This document shows positions 18,237-25,676 of a stretch of DNA of 64,000 nt, piece after piece. Origin of the DNA: Methylocapsa palsarum (GTDB lineage Bacteria; Pseudomonadota; Alphaproteobacteria; Rhizobiales; Beijerinckiaceae); contig NZ_FOSN01000008.1 of NCBI RefSeq assembly GCF_900114285.1, forward strand, positions 62,001 to 126,000, read 5' to 3'. The notes below the pieces were generated by a model. The model saw only the letters and a program-made list of their open reading frames with translations. It was not told the DNA's origin and made no database searches. Every line of letters starts with the position of its first letter. Within the stretch, counting starts at the first letter, position 1. The translations under genes and the position numbers were made by a program.

Positions 18237-21200
18237 AGGCGCTCAATCCAGAAATATCGCGCCCCCCGGCGCGTTTGGTGAGCAAAGGCAGGAGGTCGGC
18301 CATGAGGTCGAGTTCCTTCACGCGGCGGGCTTTCCAGTTCAGGCCGAGCGGCTCCATCAGGTCGGTGAGCTGCTCGCCATCGAAGATCATGCGTTGCAAG
18401 ATGCTGTCCACGAAGGCTTGCAGGGCCGCGGTGGCCAGTCCGTGCTTGGCAGCGATGCCGGCCAGCTCCGCCGCCTCCTTTTCGGCCTTGAAGCGGGTGT
18501 AGCCGTCGCGGATGGCTTTTTCGCTCAAACCCTCGCCCGCTTTCAGGGTCGCGATATAGGCGGCGATGTCCTCGCGCTCGTCGATAAACTTGGCGTCGGA
18601 CTGAATGAGGCCAACGAGCTGTTCGCGGCTCATCTTCTGCTTGCCCGGCGTCTGCTGGGAAAAACGGGCGATGAGGCCCATGATATAGTCGTAATCGATG
18701 ACAGCGGAGGCAAAGAGGACAAATTCGAAATCGAGCTGGTCCACAATCTGGCTCGGTCTGTCCGCGCCCTTGCCCTGCTGGGCCTTGAGGCGCTGCGCGG
18801 TTTCAAGATAGGCGCCGCGAAAGCCGAGCAGGTTTTCCTTGGGCAGTATGTTCTCGATGGCGGTGGCGTTCTCGGCGGTAAGGTCAGTATATTGGTCGAG
18901 TTGGGTCTTGAGGCGCTGAACTTCCTTGAAACGTTCGATGAAGACGGCGCGGGCGGCGTCGCCCTTGAGACTGGGCACGGCGTCCGGGGAGGTGTCGAGG
19001 CCCTGGGACTTCATGAAGGCGTCAAGCTTCTGCACAGCGCTGTCTAGTTTCTCGATGACGACGGGCGCCTTCTCCACCAGCCAAATTTCGCGGGCTTTTT
19101 GTCCGGCTGCTTCGCCAGAGAAAAGTTTAATGGCGTCATCGACGGCGTCCTGCTGCTGGCGGAAGTCGAGAATGTTGCCGTAGGGTTTGGCGGCGTTGAG
19201 CACGCGGTTGGTGCGCGAGAAGGCCTGAATTAAGCCGTGGTGCTTGAGATTCTTGTCCACATAAAGAGTGTTCAAATATTTGGAATCGAAGCCGGTGAGC
19301 AGCATGTCCACCACAATTGTGATGTCTATTTTCTGCGCATGCGGGTAATCGGCATTCGGCCACTGCTGGTCCTTGATGCGCTTTTGCACGTCCTGATAAT
19401 AGAGATCGAACTGGCCGATACTTTGGTTGGCGTCGTAGCGGGCGTTATAATCGGCGATGATGGCCTTGAGCGCTTCTTTCTTCTTCTCCGGCTCGACGAC
19501 GTTGTCTTCTTTTTCCTGCGGCAGGTCTTCCTGAATCTGCTTCACATCGGGATCGCCCTCGGCGGGCGGGGAGAAGACGCAAGCGATGTGAAGCGGCTGG
19601 AAGTCGGGGTCGGCTTTTTGCTTTTTCGCTTGCAGCTCGGCGAACAGGCGATGGTATTCGATGGCGTCATTGATTGAGGCGGTGGCGAGCAGGGCGTTGA
19701 ACCTGCGCCCGCCGGTGGCGGCGTCGTGCTTGGCCAGGATGGCTTCGATCACCGCTTTCTTCGCGAACGGTTCGCCCGGATTGGGTAGCGTTTTGCCCTC
19801 CGGCTTGAAGAAATCGATATGGAATCGCAGGACGTTGGCGTCCTCGATGGCGTGCGTGATCGTGTAGGCGTGAAGACGTTTTTGGAAGAGGTCTTCCGTG
19901 GTCTTCATACTGGCCTGCGTGTCTTCAATCTTCTGCTGGGCGGCGTTTTCCTCAAAGATGGGCGTGCCGGTGAAGCCGAAGAGTTGGGCTTGGGGGAAGA
20001 ACTCCTTGATAGCCTTATGATTCTCGCCGAACTGCGAGCGGTGGCACTCGTCGAAGATGAAGACGATGCGTTTGTCGCGGAGCGGTTCGAGCTGCTCCTT
20101 GTAGGTCTGTCCGCCGTCCCTTTTCTGCTGCTTGTTGTGCTTGCTGTTCTCATCCAAGGCGAGGCCGAGTTTCTGGATGGTGCAGACGATGACCTTGTCG
20201 GCGTAGTCGTCCGAGAGGAGACGGCGCACGAGGGAGGCGGTGTTGGTGTTTTCCTCGACGCAGCCTTCCTGGAATTTGTTGAACTCCTCGCGCGTCTGCC
20301 GGTCGAGGTCCTTGCGGTCCACGACGAAGAGGCATTTCTCGATGTCGGGGTTGTCTTTGAGGAGGGTTGAGGCCTTGAAGGAGGTGAGCGTCTTGCCGCT
20401 GCCGGTGGTGTGCCAGATGTAGCCATTGCCGCAGTTCTGGGTGATGCAGTCTACAATCGCCTTCACCGCATAGATTTGATACGGCCGCATCATCAAAAGC
20501 TTTTGCTCGCTGGCAATGAGCACCATGTAACGGCTGATCGTCTGCCCGAGCGTGCATTTGATAAGGAATGTCTCGGTGAAGGAGTCGAGGTGGGTGATCT
20601 TTTTGTTGTCCACCCCGGCAAACTGATAGATCGGCAGGAAGCGCTCTTCGGCATTAAAGGCGAAGTGGCGGGCGTTGTTGTTGGCGAAGTACCAGGTCTC
20701 GGTTCGGTTGCTGACGATGAAGAGCTGGAGGAAACAGAGAAGCGTCCTGGTGTAGCCGTTGCCGGGGTCGTTCTTGTAATCGACGATCTGCTCCATGGCC
20801 CGGCGGGGGCTGATGCCAAGGGTTTTCAGCTCGATTTGAACGGTGGGGACGCCGTTGATCAGGAGTATGACGTCATAGCGGTGATGGCTGTTGTCCGTAT
20901 TGATTCGGAGCTGATTGACGACCTCGAAGGCGTTCTTGCACCAGTCCTTGATGTTAACGAGGGTGTAGTTTAGGGGCGTGCCGTCATCGCGGATGAAGCT
21001 GTTGCGCTCGCGAAGCGTGCGGGCAGCAGTGAAGACATCGGGCGTGACGATCTCGTCGATGAGGCGGGCGAACTCGGAGTCGGTGAGGCGGACGCGATTA
21101 AGCGCTTCGAACTTCTCACGGAAGTTCTGCTCTAGCGTGGCGCGGTCGCGGATGTCCGGACGATATTCATACTTGAGGTCGCATAGCCTTGTGACTAAGT

Positions 21201-21237
21201 CCGCTTCAAGATCGCGTTCGGGTTTATTCACCGCCAT
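18226..21237 (-). CDS. hsdR: Type I restriction-modification system, restriction/translocase subunit
   Basis: ATP-driven DNA translocase and endonuclease that cuts unmodified DNA away from the site. In 1003 residues it has an N-terminal PD-(D/E)xK nuclease (Asp122, Glu136-x-Lys138 in YDVILL and QIELK), then the SF2 motor with Walker A TTGSGKT (277-283), DECH box (396-399) and the GFTGTPIF motif, and a helical C-terminal domain. The ATG at 21237 is chosen because AGAGGTGA sits 8 bases upstream; the GTG at 21249 lies inside that ribosome site. No disruption is visible. Confidence 0.95.
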   Translation of the reverse strand: MAVNKPERDLEADLVTRLCDLKYEYRPDIRDRATLEQNFREKFEALNRVRLTDSEFARLIDEIVTPDVFTAARTLRERNSFIRDDGTPLNYTLVNIKDWCKNAFEVVNQLRINTDNSHHRYDVILLINGVPTVQIELKTLGISPRRAMEQIVDYKNDPGNGYTRTLLCFLQLFIVSNRTETWYFANNNARHFAFNAEERFLPIYQFAGVDNKKITHLDSFTETFLIKCTLGQTISRYMVLIASEQKLLMMRPYQIYAVKAIVDCITQNCGNGYIWHTTGSGKTLTSFKASTLLKDNPDIEKCLFVVDRKDLDRQTREEFNKFQEGCVEENTNTASLVRRLLSDDYADKVIVCTIQKLGLALDENSKHNKQQKRDGGQTYKEQLEPLRDKRIVFIFDECHRSQFGENHKAIKEFFPQAQLFGFTGTPIFEENAAQQKIEDTQASMKTTEDLFQKRLHAYTITHAIEDANVLRFHIDFFKPEGKTLPNPGEPFAKKAVIEAILAKHDAATGGRRFNALLATASINDAIEYHRLFAELQAKKQKADPDFQPLHIACVFSPPAEGDPDVKQIQEDLPQEKEDNVVEPEKKKEALKAIIADYNARYDANQSIGQFDLYYQDVQKRIKDQQWPNADYPHAQKIDITIVVDMLLTGFDSKYLNTLYVDKNLKHHGLIQAFSRTNRVLNAAKPYGNILDFRQQQDAVDDAIKLFSGEAAGQKAREIWLVEKAPVVIEKLDSAVQKLDAFMKSQGLDTSPDAVPSLKGDAARAVFIERFKEVQRLKTQLDQYTDLTAENATAIENILPKENLLGFRGAYLETAQRLKAQQGKGADRPSQIVDQLDFEFVLFASAVIDYDYIMGLIARFSQQTPGKQKMSREQLVGLIQSDAKFIDEREDIAAYIATLKAGEGLSEKAIRDGYTRFKAEKEAAELAGIAAKHGLATAALQAFVDSILQRMIFDGEQLTDLMEPLGLNWKARRVKELDLMADLLPLLTKRAGGRDISGLSAYEQ

Positions 21238-21245
21238 CGTGGGGC

Positions 21246-21512
21246 TCACCTCTTTTGGAATCTCCTGATGGGTTCAAACCGCCCAGGGTGCGATGCGAAG
21301 CCCCCTCGGTACAGGGAAATCATAATTTTTTGTTCAGCGCGCCCCATCCGATGCACTTTTCCGGATACGAAAAAAGGGACGGAATGGGGAATGGGACAGT
21401 CAAATGGACGATCGAAGTCGAATTCTTTGCCTCTGAATAGCAGCTCGGTCACGTCCAGCGCCTCCCATTCCCAAGAATGCTTAACCGCCGGCCGGCGGAT
21501 CGGCAAACTCAT
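21246..21512 (-). CDS. Unknown small protein between recombinase and hsdR
   Basis: An 88-codon open frame whose ATG overlaps the upstream recombinase stop (ATGA) and whose TGA lies inside the hsdR ribosome site, 8 bases before the hsdR ATG. The product is polar and aromatic-rich (SWEWEALDVTELLF near the start, then PFDCPIPHSVPFFVSGK) with a basic end, no signal peptide and no membrane helix. I recognise no family. The overlap pattern argues for a real gene; the lack of homology I can name and its size argue for caution. Confidence 0.4.
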   Translation of the reverse strand: MSLPIRRPAVKHSWEWEALDVTELLFRGKEFDFDRPFDCPIPHSVPFFVSGKVHRMGRAEQKIMISLYRGGFASHPGRFEPIRRFQKR

Positions 21513-22606
21513 TCGCGTCCAGCGCGCACGCGGGCGAAGGCCGCCTCCAGGTCGCTCCACGGGTCAGCCGCGCCGGCGGCCGGCCGCTCCGCAATTGAGC
21601 GAATCAGTTCGCTCTGCCGGTGGGTCGGCAGCTGGCCATAGCTCGTGAACGTCGTCAGCACGTCCGAATGACCAAGGCTTTGCGAGACAGCCTTGAGCTG
21701 TGCCGGTGTCAGGTCCATCGACATATAGCTATGCACCAGCATGTCGCGCATCAGGTGTGGCTTTTTGTAGGGCAAGTCAGCGGCTGCGTAGGCCCGTTTG
21801 AATGCGTCGCGGACTGGTTGGCTCGACGCCCAGCCCTTGCGGGCGAGGCCGATCGGAGTGAACCCGCCGTCGGCTGCGAGACCCATATGGGATTGCGGGA
21901 ATAGAGGATCGTCGGGCCCCCAAGCATGATCGCGTACCAATTCTGCGCACCAGTTCGCTACAATTTCCGCCGCGCCCGGCACTAGGCGGTGGAAATCGGT
22001 CCTGAAAGTCTTGGCGAATTTCGTTCGGACAGTGCGCGCATCCTGTTCGACGACGCCTTCTGAGACATTGACGTGTCCCAGGCGAAAGGACGCCAGCGCC
22101 GCCGCCCGCGCGCTGGTCAAGCAGGCAAAAGCGACCAGAGCCCGGTCCCGGCGCTCCCAGACGGTTGCTATTGGCATTGCCTCCAGCACACGCCGCATTT
22201 GCTCCAGCGTCGGCGGATTAGCCTTCCGGGAGGCGCGCGCGATGGCGACATCCTTGTCTGACAGGTTGAAATAATCGGCGTCGGAAAAGGCGATCTTGGA
22301 CCGATAGCCGGGCTCCTGCGCCAACCACAGAAAGAAGGCGCGCAAGTCGCGCAGCGTTGAAAGAAGCGTCGCTTTGCTCAGGCGTTCCCCGGTGCGGCTG
22401 TTGATGGCCTCGGAGAGTTTCGCCTTGAAGGCCACCGCCTGTTCCCTGTGAAAGCGCCTGAAACCGCGCGCCCTCGTGCTCGCTTCAAAACGAGCGAGCG
22501 ATGCCGCGACACGATCAATCGTCGCGTTGTCGCGTCCGTGGGCCTCACGAAGATAGGCGAAATAGGCGCGCTTCTGGCGCTCGTTTTCGGCGTTGGGCTT
22601 GGTCAC
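21509..22606 (-). CDS. Tyrosine recombinase (second integrase of the island)
   Basis: A 365-residue site-specific recombinase with an N-terminal SAM-like core-binding domain (about 8-105) and a catalytic domain with the expected residues: Arg167 (TSARAAAL), His284-x2-Arg287 (HLMRDM), His313 (LGHSD) and nucleophile Tyr323 (TSYG). It appears active. The GTG start at 22606 is chosen because it overlaps the stop of the HTH/zinc-ribbon gene as GTGA; the frame itself opens at 22633. Unlike the tRNA-proximal integrase it has no DUF4102 arm-binding domain. Target site unknown. Confidence 0.85.
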   Translation of the reverse strand: MTKPNAENERQKRAYFAYLREAHGRDNATIDRVAASLARFEASTRARGFRRFHREQAVAFKAKLSEAINSRTGERLSKATLLSTLRDLRAFFLWLAQEPGYRSKIAFSDADYFNLSDKDVAIARASRKANPPTLEQMRRVLEAMPIATVWERRDRALVAFACLTSARAAALASFRLGHVNVSEGVVEQDARTVRTKFAKTFRTDFHRLVPGAAEIVANWCAELVRDHAWGPDDPLFPQSHMGLAADGGFTPIGLARKGWASSQPVRDAFKRAYAAADLPYKKPHLMRDMLVHSYMSMDLTPAQLKAVSQSLGHSDVLTTFTSYGQLPTHRQSELIRSIAERPAAGAADPWSDLEAAFARVRAGRE

Positions 22607-23085
22607 GTCGTCTCGCGCTCCTTCAAGGTACAATCTAGGGAGGGGACGGGACTCCCGCTTAGGGTCGGAGGCCGCTGCCTGATTTGGACATCAAGGCCCG
22701 GCATGATCGCAGCCAGCGCGTCGCGCCGCGCGCGACGATTCATGGTCGCGCCACAAGTTTCGCAAATGGCCATCAGATTGCCGGCGCCGCGCAGGCGATC
22801 GATGAAGTCGATCATTCCCAGCGCTGGCTTGCGACGGTCGCGACAGCGAAAGCAGTAGAAGGTTCCCGGGGGGCAAGGTGCGCGCCGGCCGGCGTTGCGA
22901 GTGGCGATGAACGCCCGGACGGTTCCGCCATGGAAGAGAATAGGCCGGCCGGGAAGGAAGAAGAGGCCGACGCGCGCCCAATTTCGGATCGTGTTCTTAT
23001 GGACGCCAAGGCGTTTCGCCAACTCGTCGGCGGTGTAGCTGTAATGCGTCTTGATCAAATTGGGATTAATGCGTTTGCCAGGCAT
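22603..23085 (-). CDS. Helix-turn-helix and zinc-ribbon-like DNA-binding protein
   Basis: A 160-residue protein from the ATG at 23085 (MPGKRINPN). Residues 16-45 form a helix-turn-helix (YTADELAKRLGVHKNTIRNW). Two Cys pairs follow, Cys78-x2-Cys81 and Cys108-x2-Cys111, which look like zinc ligands. It is coupled by a 4-base GTGA overlap to the recombinase, and starts 10 bases after the excisionase-like gene, so it is likely a directionality or accessory factor of that recombinase. This role is inference; I know no characterised member. Confidence 0.7.
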   Translation of the reverse strand: MPGKRINPNLIKTHYSYTADELAKRLGVHKNTIRNWARVGLFFLPGRPILFHGGTVRAFIATRNAGRRAPCPPGTFYCFRCRDRRKPALGMIDFIDRLRGAGNLMAICETCGATMNRRARRDALAAIMPGLDVQIRQRPPTLSGSPVPSLDCTLKERETT

Positions 23086-23095
23086 GGCGACCGCG

Positions 23096-23272
23096 CTACG
23101 GCTTGTTCGCTGCCACAAGCTTGCGAATCGACTCAACGGTCACCAAGCGCCGCCGGCCTAGTTTGAACGCTTCCAGCCGCTTGTCAGCAATCATTGCGTA
23201 AATCGAGGTACGGCCAAGACCGAGCGCCTTCGCCGCGTCATTGATCGATACTGTCAAATCTTCCACGTTCAT
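23096..23272 (-). CDS. Excisionase-like helix-turn-helix protein
   Basis: A 58-residue single-domain protein of the excisionase/AlpA-like winged HTH class: VSINDAAKALGLGRTSIYAMI, with the typical DKRLEAFKLGRRRLVTVESIRKL wing and helix following (shown in pieces; the domain covers nearly the whole protein). The start at 23272 (MNVEDLTV) is preferred to the upstream 23308. Proteins of this type bend DNA for excision or switch integrase expression. It is the first gene of the recombinase-restriction series and lies behind an inverted repeat at 23337. Confidence 0.78.
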   Translation of the reverse strand: MNVEDLTVSINDAAKALGLGRTSIYAMIADKRLEAFKLGRRRLVTVESIRKLVAANKP

Positions 23273-23336
23273 TGCTCCATCGAATCGCCGGCGAGCGCCA
23301 GCGAACACGACAAAGAATGGGAATGTCAGGAAATTC

Positions 23337-23357
23337 TGTCGGCTGGAAATGCCGACA
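23337..23357. promoter_or_regulatory. Inverted repeat ahead of the excisionase-like gene (candidate operator)
   Basis: Perfect 7-bp arms TGTCGGC / GCCGACA with a 7-base spacer, 65 bases before the excisionase-like start. No T-tract follows on either strand, so an operator fits better than a terminator. Which protein binds it is unknown; the adjacent HTH proteins are candidates. Confidence 0.4.
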
Positions 23358-23372
23358 AGGCCGAAAATACCA

Positions 23373-24176
23373 TTATGAACTTTTAGGCTTTTTTAGCACC
23401 CTCAAAATTTTCGTCACATGTTGCCGCACCTGGCTAGCCGCCGGGGTATTGCCGGTGGAAATCATGAACCAATCGGCGACAAGACGTTCAATCTGCGCTT
23501 GCGCGCCAGGCCCGGTTGGTAACCCATCCGGCGTCTGCGCGACTGTAAGCAAATGCGTTGTCGCACTTTCCCAATCCCACGTCCTCGGCCGGCCTAGTCG
23601 TGGGCGCTCGGCTTGATGCTCCCCGGTAGGCAGCGGAAGCTCGATATTCGGTTGTAACATTTCGATTTTTTCACGCTCGAAACATAAGCCTTTTAATGTG
23701 ACGTCAAAATCCGCATGTGCAAATTCACTGTGCAGCAAACTGTCTGTGTCCCAAAATAGGCGTTCATCTCGGGCATCGTCGGCGAGTATCGTTGCCTGCA
23801 CAGTTCCTTCTTCCCAGCTCGTACGCGTGGCATATACAAAATATCCACAGGACACTTGCTGAGGCTCCTCACATTTCTCCCACTCCTCCACAAAGTCTTC
23901 CAATTCATCTATTTCGTTTGCTGCGATAAGTCGCTCCGCCATCTCTGTACTGAACTGCTCGCGGATCAATTCATCTTTCTTTGGGCCGAAGGCATCGACC
24001 TTCAAAGCATCCAATAGGATCGCAAATACCCGCGTTCTTGCGATGCTGCGAGCTTCCAAGAAATATGCGTCAATCTCATTCCTGAAAATCATCCAAAGTA
24101 GCATTCGCTTGACCCAGGCGCGAGGGCAACTTTTTGACAGGAAATCAAGGGTTTCGCTTGAAGTGATTAGCTCCAT
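23373..24176 (-). CDS. Island passenger protein of unknown function
   Basis: A 267-residue soluble protein. The N-terminal two thirds are acidic with aromatic clusters (ELEDFVEEWEKCEE, FEREKIEML). The C-terminal part has a conserved-looking module: RPRTWDWESATTHLL, DGLPTGPGAQAQIERLVADW, then a short helical end. Its ATG overlaps the integrase stop (TGATG), so it is coupled to the P4-type integrase. Integrase-linked proteins with this kind of C-terminal module are familiar to me from alphaproteobacterial islands, but I know no function. No catalytic motif is evident. Confidence 0.65.
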   Translation of the reverse strand: MELITSSETLDFLSKSCPRAWVKRMLLWMIFRNEIDAYFLEARSIARTRVFAILLDALKVDAFGPKKDELIREQFSTEMAERLIAANEIDELEDFVEEWEKCEEPQQVSCGYFVYATRTSWEEGTVQATILADDARDERLFWDTDSLLHSEFAHADFDVTLKGLCFEREKIEMLQPNIELPLPTGEHQAERPRLGRPRTWDWESATTHLLTVAQTPDGLPTGPGAQAQIERLVADWFMISTGNTPAASQVRQHVTKILRVLKKPKSS

Positions 24177-25396
24177 CAGCCCCTAACCCCACGAAGGAGC
24201 ACAATCTCAGCCCCATCTCGCAAAGCATCGAGGTGGTCGCTCCACCACTGCGCCATCGTCACGCGCTCGTTCCAATGGGCGCCACGATGGTAAATTCCAC
24301 GTATCTGATCACCGTCTTTGTGGGCTAGCGCGCGCTCCACAGCGTCGGGCGACCACTTCCCTGATTCATTCAATAGCGTGCTTGCCAATGCGCGAAAGCC
24401 ATGGGCCGTCATTTCGTTGGCGGCGAATCCCATGCGACGAAGAGCATGATTAGCGGTGTTTTCCGACAAAGGCTTGCCAGGTTTGCCGAGCGCCGGGAAT
24501 ACAAGCTGGCCGTCCCCAGACAGAGCCTTGATTTGCTTGAGCGTTGCAAGGGACTGGCGCGAAAGCGGGACGACATGCTCGCGGCGCTTTTTCATCCTCT
24601 CCGCCGGGATTCGCCAGACAGCCGCGTCAAAGTCGATTTCGGCCCATTTGGCTTTGCGAAGCTCGCCAGGGCGAACGAAAACATGCGGCGACAAGGACAG
24701 GGCGAGGCGCGTCAACGGCGCGCCACTATAGACGTCGATGGCGCGCAGCAACTCGCCGACGCGCTTTGCGTCGACGATCGCCGCAAAATGCCTCGGTTGT
24801 GGTGCTGCCACCGCGCCCAGCAAAAGGCCAGCGGGATCGGTTTTCGCCCGCGCGGTCGCGACGGCGTAGCGGAAGACGCGGCTGGCGAAGGCGCGCGTAC
24901 GCCTTGCCGTCTCCAGGTTCCCTTTGCTCTCCTGTCGCTTCAAAACGGCCAGCAATTCGTGGGGCTCGATTTGATCAACCGGGCGATGGCCGACAGCGGG
25001 CAAGAGCCAATCGCGCGTCCAGCGAAGCTTGAGGATCGTGGCAGGCGCCCGCCCCTCCCGTTCGGCCTTCTCGACGTATTCGAGGGCGACCGCGCCAAAG
25101 GTCGTTCCGGCGGCCAGCTTGCGAGCGACCCGTTCGCGCCGCTTGATCGTGGCAGGATCGTTGCCAGCGCTGGCGTTGGCGCGGGCGGCGTCGCGAGCCT
25201 TGCGGGCGTCAGCAAGCGTCACGGCTGGGTACTTGCCGATGGCCAGTTTTCGCTCGACTCCGTCTGCCCGGTATTTCAACCTCCAAAGTCGCCCGCCTGC
25301 TGGCGTCACTAAGAGGTAAAGTCCGCCACTAACGGCGAGTTTATATTCCTTTTCGCGGGGCTTGGCGTTTCGAATTGCAATATCTGTCAACGCCAT
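24176..25396 (-). CDS. P4-type tyrosine integrase of the tRNA-Leu island
   Basis: Catalyses insertion of the island into the tRNA 3' end. From the ATG at 25396 (MALTDIAIRNAKP) it has 406 residues: DUF4102 arm-binding domain (about 1-90), SAM-like core-binding domain (about 95-190) and a catalytic domain with Arg242 (RPGELR), His332-x2-Arg335 (AHGFRA), His359 (ALAHKD) and Tyr369 (GIYHRG). All catalytic residues are present. The frame opens at 25465, but the added residues run across the GGCCCCC repeat and are not family-like. Confidence 0.95.
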   Translation of the reverse strand: MALTDIAIRNAKPREKEYKLAVSGGLYLLVTPAGGRLWRLKYRADGVERKLAIGKYPAVTLADARKARDAARANASAGNDPATIKRRERVARKLAAGTTFGAVALEYVEKAEREGRAPATILKLRWTRDWLLPAVGHRPVDQIEPHELLAVLKRQESKGNLETARRTRAFASRVFRYAVATARAKTDPAGLLLGAVAAPQPRHFAAIVDAKRVGELLRAIDVYSGAPLTRLALSLSPHVFVRPGELRKAKWAEIDFDAAVWRIPAERMKKRREHVVPLSRQSLATLKQIKALSGDGQLVFPALGKPGKPLSENTANHALRRMGFAANEMTAHGFRALASTLLNESGKWSPDAVERALAHKDGDQIRGIYHRGAHWNERVTMAQWWSDHLDALRDGAEIVLLRGVRG

Positions 25397-25420
25397 GTGG
25401 AGCCTTCCCCAAATTCTAAA

Positions 25421-25440
25421 GGCCCCCAAAAAGGCCCCCA
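25421..25440 (+). repeat. Right-end copy of the island GGCCCCC double motif
   Basis: GGCCCCCAAA followed by AAGGCCCCCA, upstream of the integrase start and in the same orientation as the copy at 14047-14068. Probably an integrase arm site or part of the integrase promoter region. Confidence 0.5.
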
Positions 25441-25552
25441 TCTCGGTTCGGCTGTCAGCGCACAAAGGTGAACGGTCACGAACCTCGCGACCGCTAACTT
25501 ACAGTTTTTTAAAGGATTCGTCCACGTAGGCGAACATGAATGAACAAAGAAA

Positions 25553-25578
25553 TGGTGCCCAGGAGAGGACTCGAACCT
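25553..25578 (-). repeat. Right attachment-site repeat (3' end of tRNA-Leu)
   Basis: The functional copy of the direct repeat. It supplies the CCA end, the 3' acceptor strand and part of the T-arm of tRNA-Leu; its partner is at 13971-13995. Confidence 0.85.
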
Positions 25579-25637
25579 CCACGGCTTTCACCACTGGTAC
25601 CTGAAACCAGCGCGTCTACCAATTCCGCCACCAGGGC
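25553..25637 (-). tRNA. tRNA-Leu (anticodon CAG)
   Basis: 85 bases with encoded CCA. The minus strand reads GCCCTGG (acceptor), a D-arm with AATTGGTAGAC, an anticodon stem-loop centred on TTTCAGGT, a long variable arm as in leucine tRNAs, T-loop TTCGAGT and end CCTGGGCACCA. Anticodon CAG reads CTG. Position 5 (T) faces T at position 68, a mismatch in the acceptor stem. The gene is the insertion site of the island. Confidence 0.95.
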
Positions 25638-25646
25638 AACGTCGTT

Positions 25647-25676
25647 CTGATACGGTCCACCTCTCTGCTTTGTCAA
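25647..25676 (-). promoter_or_regulatory. Sigma-70 type promoter of tRNA-Leu
   Basis: On the minus strand a perfect -35 box TTGACA, an 18-base spacer and the -10 box TATCAG end nine bases before the mature tRNA 5' end. It would produce a very short leader. This promoter lies outside the island and is native. Confidence 0.7.

Larger units (their letters stand above)
13971..25578. mobile_element. Genomic island in tRNA-Leu(CAG) carrying a type I restriction system with a PrrC-like nuclease
   Basis: The boundaries are direct repeats matching the last 26 bases of the tRNA (13971-13995 and 25553-25578). The P4-type integrase gene starts about 155 bases from the tRNA 3' end and reads away from it. 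Contents from right to left: integrase, 267-residue passenger, excisionase-like HTH, HTH/zinc-ribbon protein, second tyrosine recombinase, small ORF, hsdR, hsdS, PrrC-like ATPase and hsdM, all on the minus strand. The hsdS-hsdM half looks less GC-rich than the flanks. No replication or conjugation gene is visible, so it is an integrative island, not a conjugative element. Confidence 0.88.

Noticed and set aside
17845-19047. 400-codon plus-strand frame opposite hsdS and hsdR
   Set aside because: Antisense to well-supported restriction genes and lacking recognisable motifs.
13971-25578. Prophage
   Set aside because: No capsid, tail, terminase or lysis genes are present.
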